A program made the translations under genes and the position numbers. From the NCBI GenBank assembly GCA_045591485.1, contig JAZNSV010000040.1:1-13646 (forward strand): a stretch of DNA of 13,646 nt. The letters run 5' to 3'. The DNA comes from Colimorpha sp045591485 (GTDB taxonomy: Bacteria; Bacteroidota; Bacteroidia; Bacteroidales; P3). Under the pieces are notes generated by a model. It was not told the origin of the DNA. It did no database searches and worked only from the letters and a program-made list of their open reading frames with translations. Numbering within the stretch: position 1 is the stretch's first letter; every line of letters starts with the position of its first letter. Of the stretch, positions 10,501-13,646 are shown in pieces.

Positions 10501-13456
10501 TCAGGAAGCGGCAGTTCTCTATCAGCGTGCCTCCAAAGGTGGCCGCAGGCACATTGGTACGGCTGGTGGCGGTGAGCTTCACAGAGTTGTACACAACGTC
10601 GGTCCACTCGGCCTTGATAACGTTCAGCGGGCTGGTCAGCGTGTGATTGCCTGCAGCATCGTCGCACACTATCATGTTGTTGGCCACTATAGCGTGGTTG
10701 GTCTGGGTGCCGTGCATATCGCTGATACCGATGGCACCGGCGCCGTTGGTCGTAAGTATGCGGTTGCCGCTGATGTTAACCGTGCCGTAGCAATATATCA
10801 GCTGCAATACATAGCTGTTGTTGGTCAGCACATCGTACATCTCGTTGTGGTCAACGGTGACATTCGACTGGTTCTCGACATCGACGGCTTTATTGTACTG
10901 GTTGCGGAACACGTTGCGGCGCACCGTGTTGCCGGTGCTGAGTGCCGTGATGCTCTGACCCGAGAGCGTGACGCCTGCCAGACCGCCCTCGAAGGTGCAT
11001 CCCTCGACGAGCATATTGTCGGCATAACTATTGTCGAGCATCGATGCGATACGCATGGCGGCAGCTGGATTTTCAACGCTGTCGATGAAACTGCACCGCT
11101 CGAAGTGGCAGTTGTCGGTCGTGGTGCTCATGCCCACCATGTTGGTCAGCGTGCCACCGCGGCGCACGAAGGTCAGGTCGCGGAACCTGATGTTGGCCAC
11201 CTGTGAGATATCAATAATCTGGCTCGTACCCGTGGTCTCATCGGCATACATTATGGCCGGGTTCTCTGGGTCGAGCGACTCGTAGACGATATAATGCTGC
11301 TCTGTCAGACCACTGACGGGGGTCATCACGAACGGGGGATACTCGCCCGGTGCCAATTTGACCACCAGTGAGTCGTCAATGCCGCAACGGCTGAGCGAGA
11401 AGAGGAACTCCTCGATGTTGTTGTAGTCGGCGTTCTGGCCGCCGCCAATCTGGCGCACACCCGACAGCGGACCCTCGCAGACGATGAATTCTGTGTATGC
11501 GGTGTCGTTGTAGGGTTCGTGGTCGCGTTTCCGCAAATTGCCGGCGGTGACGGTCAGGGTGTCTTCAACCCATGTGCGCAGGTAGTGGTAGCCTGCGGGC
11601 AACCCCGTGATGGTACCGATATTGATGGTGGCCGAATCGCCACCCGCAATCGAGCCGGTCCAGTCTGTATGTCCAAAGATGGTGTCGTCTATGGTCCACG
11701 ACACACGCACGGCATTGATAGTGCTCACGCCATAGTTGTTCAACTTGGCCTGAAGGGTCTCTGTCTCGCTTATCAAGGGGTCTACATACGTCGGGTGCGT
11801 CAGTCGGCTGATACCCATATCGTAAATCAGCGGCTTGTTGGCGTGCTGCGTCATTACGATGGCCGGGCGCTTGGGCTGACGGTCGAATTGCTGCTCGTTG
11901 ATGGATGAATTGACGTAGGGGTTACAGTTATACATGGCATCCACGCCGATGGCATAGGCCGTCATCTTGTTGCTCGGTGCGCTGATCGTCTTGATGCTTG
12001 TCGAAGCACCCATGTTCTGCGTGCCGAAATAGAGAGCCTGCATAATCAAGTCCTTGCCGGCGTAGAAGAAGGTGTCCTGCAGGTGTATATTGAGTTCCTG
12101 TCCGGCTGTCATTGCCGGCAGATAGAAGTCCGAGTCGAGGACAACATGAGCATAGCCCTGAGTGAACTTGTTTGCCGAGGTCTGCGTGCTGGTCACCGTG
12201 TGGCTGGTCGGGGCGTTCATGAAGCGGAAGTTGAACTTGGGTCGCGTAGATGCGTTCGAGTTGGCACCCACGGTGAAGCGGAGGTCGGTGATGGCGCCGG
12301 GGCCATAGCCGTTGTTGGCCAAATAGGCCGAATCGAAGACCCATTCGGCGAATCCCACTGCATCGCCCGGGAATGGGAAGGCATTGTTGTTCGACGTACC
12401 GACCATGTCGGGTGTCTCTATGCCGGGTTGCGCCACACCACGTATGCACCAGTATTCATCCATCGCACCTGCGGCCCGCGGGTAGGTCACTTCGTTGTGG
12501 TTACTCGTGTTGTCTTTCACCACGCAGTAGTAGCGCATCACTGTATCGTAGCCTTCAAACGGGATCATGGCGCTGAAGCGCGACCAGCTGTAATTGTCGG
12601 CATAGTTGACCTTCTCGCCCACATACGTCATCGGCAGGCGTATCGGCGTAGGGTCGCTGCCCACGGTGTAGATGATGTACACCGAGTCCTGGCAGATGCC
12701 TTCGGCCAAACTGGTGTGGGCTTCCAGCATGATGCGGGCACCACGGCTGTTGGGGTGGGCTCCGCCGTCGGGGCGCACCACCATTTGCACGTCGGGACGT
12801 ATCATCGAACTCTGACTCGCACGCACCCTGATATTGTCGAGCCACCAGCCAGTCTGGCCCGGACCAGCAGGAAGCGTACAAGACTTGAGCACAAACTTGA
12901 TCAACACCTTGCGGTCGGCAGCCGCCACATTCGACAGAATGCTGTTGAAGGTGAAACGCTCGTGCTTCCAGTATTGGTTGGTCATCGTGGTCTTCATCCA
13001 TTCGGTGTACGAGTTGCGGTTGAATGTCGACGTACCCACAAACTGAGTCGTATACTCGCCTGAAACATCATAGTTGCTGCTGTTTGCCTGGGTCCATGTC
13101 GACTGGTTGACGCGCTTGACCCAAATTTCTCCGATACTGGTGTTTGCACCGCCATTCGTGTAGATGTTGTTGATGTGGTCGAATTCGAGCGCTATATACG
13201 ACAGAGCCAGGTTCTGTGTGAAGTCCAGCGTGTCGAGCAACAGCTCCACATCTCCTGTGGTCAGCTGCGTCAGCTTTATCGAGCTGCTGCCGCCGGCCGC
13301 AAGGTCAGACACTATAGTGCCGTTGGCAGGCGAGCTGACAGTGTATACCGACCCCGTGCCCTCGAAGCCCTGATTGTACATCTCCACAATCTGTCCGCGG
13401 GCTGCAAAGCCGGCAAATGCAAAAATTACGCTCAACAAAAAGATGCGTTTTTTCAT
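1592..13456 (-). CDS. Giant T9SS-secreted multidomain surface protein (beta-helix/CARDB adhesin-like)
   Basis: This 3954-residue protein is predicted to be exported by Sec, passed through the outer membrane by the type IX system, and anchored at the surface. Approximate layout: signal peptide 1-22; MAM-like sandwich 23-213; sandwich 215-340; T9SS-type sandwich module 345-533; CARDB-like 535-660; beta-helix 663-1105; CARDB 1104-1215; Ig-like 1222-1298; lamin-tail-like 1300-1495; CARDB 1520-1625; Ig-like 1630-1697; second sandwich module, CARDB and beta-helix 1697-2457; CARDB modules 2460-2725; Ig-like 2728-2805; CARDB 2814-2930; GEVED-like 2940-3108; CARDB 3110-3225; MAM-like 3232-3412; four CARDB modules 3420-3865; type A C-terminal domain 3872-3954. 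No protease, glycosidase or lyase signature was recognised, so adhesion or surface structure is the best inference. The frame is unbroken for 11.9 kb. The start is fixed by the signal peptide and the promoter about 90 bases upstream. Domain edges were set by eye and may be off by tens of residues. Confidence 0.95.
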   Translation of the reverse strand: MKKRIFLLSVIFAFAGFAARGQIVEMYNQGFEGTGSVYTVSSPANGTIVSDLAAGGSSSIKLTQLTTGDVELLLDTLDFTQNLALSYIALEFDHINNIYTNGGANTSIGEIWVKRVNQSTWTQANSSNYDVSGEYTTQFVGTSTFNRNSYTEWMKTTMTNQYWKHERFTFNSILSNVAAADRKVLIKFVLKSCTLPAGPGQTGWWLDNIRVRASQSSMIRPDVQMVVRPDGGAHPNSRGARIMLEAHTSLAEGICQDSVYIIYTVGSDPTPIRLPMTYVGEKVNYADNYSWSRFSAMIPFEGYDTVMRYYCVVKDNTSNHNEVTYPRAAGAMDEYWCIRGVAQPGIETPDMVGTSNNNAFPFPGDAVGFAEWVFDSAYLANNGYGPGAITDLRFTVGANSNASTRPKFNFRFMNAPTSHTVTSTQTSANKFTQGYAHVVLDSDFYLPAMTAGQELNIHLQDTFFYAGKDLIMQALYFGTQNMGASTSIKTISAPSNKMTAYAIGVDAMYNCNPYVNSSINEQQFDRQPKRPAIVMTQHANKPLIYDMGISRLTHPTYVDPLISETETLQAKLNNYGVSTINAVRVSWTIDDTIFGHTDWTGSIAGGDSATINIGTITGLPAGYHYLRTWVEDTLTVTAGNLRKRDHEPYNDTAYTEFIVCEGPLSGVRQIGGGQNADYNNIEEFLFSLSRCGIDDSLVVKLAPGEYPPFVMTPVSGLTEQHYIVYESLDPENPAIMYADETTGTSQIIDISQVANIRFRDLTFVRRGGTLTNMVGMSTTTDNCHFERCSFIDSVENPAAAMRIASMLDNSYADNMLVEGCTFEGGLAGVTLSGQSITALSTGNTVRRNVFRNQYNKAVDVENQSNVTVDHNEMYDVLTNNSYVLQLIYCYGTVNISGNRILTTNGAGAIGISDMHGTQTNHAIVANNMIVCDDAAGNHTLTSPLNVIKAEWTDVVYNSVKLTATSRTNVPAATFGGTLIENCRFLNNVLACMDNRNYAFNYMPGNQTTNTVGYNVYYTMGPTLNRRTGASYSSLALWQQAVPEDSMSISTNPVFLTGTLVDLRTFNRQLKGKGMPIAEVSVDINDTVRSATTPCPGAFEFSSLPFDFEVEAMPSPVAESCNMPENVELQVRLRNGGTSRYTPDSTMNFQMAYSINNGQVHTFTVPHIVPAEDTITVHTGQMLNLPPDGILDAVYDIKVWTICANDPNQTNDTNTFRVVSRYQITAPDDVEATTEYMTPATITVTEGVVDWSLYGANNAPTEPSIIYWYYNEDDDEPFFVGNTLVTTPLRQDTHFYVKQQREVSMVRFTQVMVKSNNTSTGLTTPLPDWMNNATQLAVQLTNIGDDTAYLGGDTLRIVSPSNSYNNKGTLKFDNNVVLAPGQAIVVQYISGTSPNAEKTIYTKTKITPPITTDMGFIYRNGTVIDAVALNNVVSAASSQSVKWSTQHVPSYVWSGTQGVSTGTGSTAGGFVRVAFNGNSSDWTVSNDNMPVNLNYVNPDWIRYSNNGCEGGAALVNVTISNKPTSDIDIEAYPLASGCGLGVEPLTVRIHNYGDSAVAALQLNYTLGGDTVSETLSSPVVSYADTTYTFAQSPNLDFDADSVVNIVVWVTMTEGDVEQSNDTARLSTVSLKTLAAPAIGDTIEAQYGETTEVTFDFPANVMPVWYDYNGNPVDTGFVYETDVLYTEGEFGISYMVKNDVEGRIGMDNTTTGKTAYPSPFQPNNRFVKQQYIYSAHELRSLGLGEGQISRIAFHLDSIYGTRDTVLYDQYYISMGMTSDSIFANVTDWRPTTIVKQIDSLVIRRSDVHNWVWFDLDNPVTWDGESHLVVQVAFANSASVTTGMQTTYTSKNNTTLHKNVNNANDIAPSVVDFVGSGGSKGKNRPNIMIEGSTYGCNGPIASVPVVLLDVPEHDATVYWTPGFDTASFVSCYNVAPQITVFNLGSEEINGYDLHYWIDGDTVGGVTHRTDVLTAGETISVPLFSMLMHPGRHTLRAAIVAENDTILSNDTIEGMVTVRFCGNTYSITADSTGDFPSFSAAVDTLNIVGTTGSLTFAVYPGVYEEQVSLNAAPGLGGNTSISFVGQGGSADSVRIVGNTSVADNYVFSVDGVPNVIISGIRMESRPQVASVKAANVLVINNSDNVVVSNNRFRVKGSIMDANASCLVLGDSVSNISINNNIFDSGYYSIKTTGSDYVDVSISNNTFSEFLNKGIDASNVTSLSIFNNDMRAGAATDAKGLIGINLSYIDSTLSIQNNTIYLVDDHTGAKRGIHLEHVTGTDMNPAVIINNMIGLHGTGAAGLTPKNPSGIYIDNACSNINIYYNSVRVYAGATNNDTRAFFSGATNTNLQVKSNIFANFSNAYAYYIGSANSILMSDYNGYYSAGTKFAYWGADRVSLSALQTANSMDENSIQDMPYFTANDDLHLLMTNFCGHAQYDPDIMTDIDGNPRPPIGGTTIGAHELERHTRNMTVVQILQPKVPLNLNNPSNIEGDSILVVASFYNNGSSIENNVSWYAYVDNYQSQMSSVTKSLGSFNPAQMKTDSVWIPTILGVIDTQVVRVVVVSDGDEDLSDNELTANAYLAPAYNIEAVKIQSASTGCELTNAVLSITVKNIGFKPIPQGDNMQISYVAQGYHPSFIANNPDSNKLNIATMPTSPVTETVTFETPLPKNQTRVFTFTTPANFYPTDTSLNIKVRIMGWLHHQYDILCDNDTTGASTSASPVIDAYYTPRPPVGHDTLFYYGTWGEVRAEQENSRPIRWYRDSTATPFYTTSGANAYANSCWWRTTPQYFSDSTYYLMCYSDKNCPSHFSPVHVGVISPRVANDMAVEDVLAPLGGHVYMENDTVRIRIANYGTVSQSNIPVTYAVRKGNNTNPFQTVTETVTATIAPNQTYVYTFDSLIVFANSNTATTAGGTYQVRAWTDLANDQSRRNDTIRNKQILRPASNNDTQLDHVFTAKPESTYPSRTNTASDSIDIIRFSFNEIDVDLPALGRSYSNFGVFNNPEIPVLHVTQGMSDSVFMSITNPLDNNAIERGRIAIYIDFNRNGSFNDPGECVVPDTNLWYNRLYRGKINIANDASYGYTKMRVSACRFDKVPTTTLTGQDGHMLDFLLFVDQHAPAKDLAITQIAEPRDYLIRDNAPKTISFRIANRGASPINSADIHFSFIPDNANESVVTDVVNWSGNLQPGTSALVELPQHTFPLGTTVVKIWHSLEGDAVASNDTLTYEYHRFHTVILTLDDDFDSDPSLWYAPSGNNGYNRNYWQRGTPTKQNINQPYSAPNVWVTGLTGNVQSGLRGNVSYLYSPIINTAQIHPDTIAFRMMKRLTGGSKCYIEYRNYVNEWVNMASDTTDPPTWYNNTDDKCFDGNSNGYTYYYFPSSLVSGNFQELFQFRIVYRTPQGSNASASYGEGCAIDDFHIGRAKKNTDVGVIAITKPTAPKYGQTICPEVVVKNFGTDTVRRLQLGYIHYGTYLAKEDIFDSLSIPPDGVDTFQFLSPFVITSAFPDTFEIKAFTINTADIFKDNDTNVRQYVLPPLDHDIAADRFVTPLDRVIAGDSIIVTMRVFNFGSNPIHRASFSYTVSGRPQVVEEISFDSALGRPLAAEEYFNYTFHQKFRAAMGIMQVTGFVKCDTNEYIYNDTISKRFTGISSIMDLAAAAIVVDTVSSYTDVRLSLVVDNRGARGANDFEVGFWVDDDTAHIYREQYHTHNPLPALSRGYHLFETTLPPRATPYDRITAFVSIDDDNDLTNDTTSDFIPQSVDIEAVGIIVEENSAADCRTFIQLRNIGNISLVGSTMHITGSVNGNDIDFDFVRRLDPMVVSTIQLERNTPKSPTRQYSGSFSIAVSGDNNPDNNQTSVLRVVNYVEGMPTVNDADQLILEQNYPNPFSHQTTVPFSLPQAADVRFFVMDATGHIVNSFSAFYPAGPNSLVLDMAAYPAGVYYYGIEAFGQRQMRKMILR
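1595..1843 (-). other. T9SS type A C-terminal sorting domain
   Basis: The last 83 residues (3872-3954) read LILEQNYPNPF at the start, then PFSLPQAADVRFFVMD, and close with YPAGVYYYGIEAFG followed by a basic tail (RQMRKMILR). This is the standard type A sorting domain recognised by the type IX secretion machinery. It is normally removed by the PorU-type sortase as the protein is attached to anionic lipopolysaccharide. It implies that the host genome carries the por/spr secretion genes, none of which are in this window. Confidence 0.95.
3221..3763 (-). other. C-terminal MAM-like beta-sandwich domain
   Basis: Residues about 3232-3412 start with DDDFDSDPSLW and finish with GEGCAIDDFHIG. Internal landmarks are YLYSPIIN and IAFRMMKRL, strands commonly seen in MAM-like or metalloprotease-associated jelly-roll domains of Bacteroidota. 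It probably acts as a carbohydrate- or protein-binding unit exposed on the stalk. It shares fold type, not close sequence, with the N-terminal sandwich. Confidence 0.65.
4133..4639 (-). other. GEVED-like domain
   Basis: Residues about 2940-3108 contain IAIYIDFNRNGSFNDPGE, matching the I-D-x-N-x-D-G-x-F-x-D-x-G-E core of GEVED domains, followed by GYTKMRVSA, the counterpart of the family's G-x-T-R-M-R-V strand. The closing G-E-x-E-D-Y motif is degenerate here (GHMLDFLLFV), which might change a metal or ligand site. GEVED domains are typical of Bacteroidota and marine bacterial secreted proteins, with no settled function. Confidence 0.65.
6086..7417 (-). other. Right-handed parallel beta-helix domain 2
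   Basis: Residues about 2014-2457 open with CGNTYSITAD, DFPSFSAAVDTLN and YPGVYEEQVSL, the usual N-cap of Bacteroidota surface beta-helices. Regular PbH1-like rungs follow, each with an asparagine turn: VVVSNNRF, ISINNNIF, VSISNNTF, LSIFNNDM, LSIQNNTI, AVIINNMI. It closes with DIDGNPRP and IGAHELERH. The asparagine ladder is much clearer than in helix 1. No catalytic site was identified. Confidence 0.85.
6086..8368 (-). repeat. Internal cassette copy B: sandwich module, CARDB-like, beta-helix (residues ~1697-2457)
   Basis: This repeats the order of copy A. The sandwich module (1697-1885) is closer to the T9SS consensus: TAYPSPFQPN, QYIYSAHELRSLGLG, ISRIAFHLDS, then WFDLDNPVTWDG and HLVVQVAF, and KNRPNIMIEG at the end. 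The CARDB-like part (1890-2012) has HYWIDGDTVGG and a GRHTLRA strand, matching SWTIDDTIFGH and GYHYLRT in copy A, and ends in SNDTIEG. The beta-helix (2014-2457) follows directly. The three module starts are offset from copy A by about 1352, 1355 and 1351 residues. Confidence 0.7.
8972..9559 (-). other. Lamin-tail-like domain
   Basis: Residues about 1300-1495 follow the lamin tail domain plan: an opening strand (VRFTQVMVKS), a segment ending in TNIGDDTAYLGGDTLRI where the family has its N-x-G-x-x-x-x-D-L-x-G-W motif, then LAPGQAIVV, GFIYRNGTVIDAV and a final WTVS. Bacterial lamin-tail domains are common extracellular spacers in multidomain surface proteins. It is preceded by an Ig-like domain (1222-1298) with the WYYN...THFYVKQ pattern. 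Confidence is moderate because the usual W after the glycine is not obvious. Confidence 0.5.
10142..11470 (-). other. Right-handed parallel beta-helix domain 1
   Basis: Residues about 663-1105 start with a cap (DYNNIEEFLFSLSRCG, then LAPGEYPP) that is a diverged form of the DFPSFSAAVDTLN / YPGVYEEQ cap of helix 2. Short repeating strands follow, with asparagines at turn positions, as in PbH1 repeats. The domain closes with CPGAFEF. This fold is found in polysaccharide lyases and in non-enzymatic adhesins; I see no convincing catalytic constellation and favour binding or structural use. Confidence 0.75.
10142..12424 (-). repeat. Internal cassette copy A: sandwich module, CARDB-like, beta-helix (residues ~345-1105)
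   Basis: The first part (345-533) resembles a sandwich module frequent in T9SS proteins: an AITDLRF start segment, FFYAGKDLIMQ as the counterpart of the usual F-W-D-G-x-x-N-L-V-V-E strand, and KRPAIVM at the end. The second part (535-660) is CARDB-like and ends in YNDTAYTEF. The third (663-1105) is a right-handed beta-helix with an N-rich ladder (for example NVTVDHNEM and TVNISGNRI) and the closing motif CPGAFEF. The same order recurs in copy B about 1350 residues later. Similarity between the copies is at motif and architecture level; the sequences have diverged far. Confidence 0.7.
12818..13390 (-). other. N-terminal MAM-like beta-sandwich domain
   Basis: Residues about 23-213 begin with NQGFEG and end with GWWLDNIRV. 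This start and finish is typical of MAM-like or cleaved-adhesin jelly-roll domains (F-E/D-G at the start, W-x-D-D/N-I at the end). Such domains usually bind carbohydrate or protein. A second domain of the same general type lies near the C-terminus at 3221-3763, so the two bracket most of the protein. The assignment rests on these end motifs and the length, not on a profile match. Confidence 0.6.
13391..13456 (-). other. Signal peptide of the giant surface protein
   Basis: The first 22 residues are MKKR, then a hydrophobic core (IFLLSVIFAFAGFA) and ARGQ. This is a standard type I Sec signal with cleavage probably just before or after Q22. There is no lipobox cysteine, so it is not a lipoprotein. 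A Sec signal plus the C-terminal sorting domain is the expected pairing for a T9SS substrate. Confidence 0.9.
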
Positions 13457-13513
13457 ATCTCGTACTATTTTTTTCTTCTATATGTCAGTTAGTTATATGT
13501 ATTTCACATGGAC

Positions 13514-13541
13514 ATAATCCCCCCTTTGCAGGCGCGATTAT
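13514..13541 (-). promoter_or_regulatory. Possible hairpin in the leader of the giant gene
   Basis: ATAATC (13514-13519) and GATTAT (13536-13541) are a perfect 6-base inverted repeat with a 16-base loop containing a run of six Gs in the transcript. It begins right after the predicted transcription start. It may be a stabilising 5' structure or chance; the stem is short and AT-rich. Confidence 0.3.
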
Positions 13542-13635
13542 CCCAGTGCAAATATACGATTTTTTTCCGACACAGAATATAAAATATATTAAAATTTTAA
13601 AATTAGCACTTTGTCGGCACACGCAGAAAGGGGGG
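13519..13635. repeat. 9-base inverted repeat flanking the promoter
   Basis: CCCCCCTTT at 13519-13527 and AAAGGGGGG at 13627-13635 are exact inverted copies, and flanking bases (GCA / GCAG) partly extend the similarity. The promoter box and AT-rich tract lie between them. The homopolymer runs make chance similarity easier, so significance is uncertain. Confidence 0.4.
13549..13556 (-). promoter_or_regulatory. Bacteroidota -7 promoter box for the giant gene
   Basis: TATATTTG on the minus strand is a perfect match to the Bacteroidota -7 consensus TAnnTTTG, 92 bases before the ATG. The expected -33 TTG is weak: TTCTG lies 19 bases upstream. A very AT-rich tract (about 13577-13606 on the plus strand) lies further upstream and could act as an UP-like element. 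Transcription would start near 13543 and give a leader of roughly 85-90 bases. The A-rich stretch AGAAGAAAAAAATAG just before the start codon, without a Shine-Dalgarno sequence, is usual for this phylum. Confidence 0.65.
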
Positions 13636-13646
13636 TGGGGGCAGGG

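Noticed and set aside
7490..11206. Open frame of 1238 codons on the plus strand
   Set aside because: It is in exact antisense register with the giant gene's codons. Stops there would need sense codons TTA, CTA or TCA, which this C/G-ending codon usage rarely uses. The product has no recognisable motif or start signal.
1592..13456. Phage tail fibre or tail spike because of beta-helices and great length
   Set aside because: A Sec signal peptide, a T9SS sorting domain and CARDB modules, with no neighbouring phage genes, indicate a cellular surface protein.

Overview
The window holds two genes, both on the minus strand, with short non-coding flanks of 169 bases (left) and 190 bases (right). There is no gene-free stretch over 300 bases. 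The DNA points to a member of the Bacteroidota, most likely the order Bacteroidales. The evidence is a type IX secretion system (T9SS) sorting domain on the large protein, a perfect TAnnTTTG promoter box upstream of it, an A-rich leader without a Shine-Dalgarno sequence, and Bacteroidota-style surface modules. I cannot place it more finely.

Right to left in transcription order: positions 13457-13646 hold the promoter and leader of the large gene. Positions 13456-1592 encode a 3954-residue secreted surface protein. It has an N-terminal signal peptide, two right-handed beta-helix domains, two MAM-like sandwiches, a lamin-tail-like and a GEVED-like domain, many CARDB/Ig-like spacer modules, and a C-terminal T9SS domain that would let it cross the outer membrane and be anchored outside. 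I see no recognisable catalytic domain, so it looks like an adhesive or structural giant protein. A three-part block (beta-sandwich, CARDB-like, beta-helix) occurs twice at a constant offset of about 1350 residues, which indicates an old internal duplication.

Only three bases after the stop codon comes tilS (1588-170), the tRNA-Ile lysidine synthetase. It is complete by motif but carries an in-frame array of heptanucleotide repeats in a loop. The two proteins have no obvious functional link. Their tight spacing suggests one transcript with translational coupling, so an essential housekeeping gene may depend on a very long surface-protein mRNA.

The left flank (1-169) holds a hairpin with a T-tract that can serve as the tilS terminator, then a cluster of palindromes and a 20-base near-perfect direct repeat. 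These look like non-coding repetitive elements rather than a gene. I found no RNA gene, CRISPR array, insertion sequence or defence system. The most unusual signals are the repeat inside tilS, the giant gene's internal duplication, its ladder of NDT motifs, and the structured flank.
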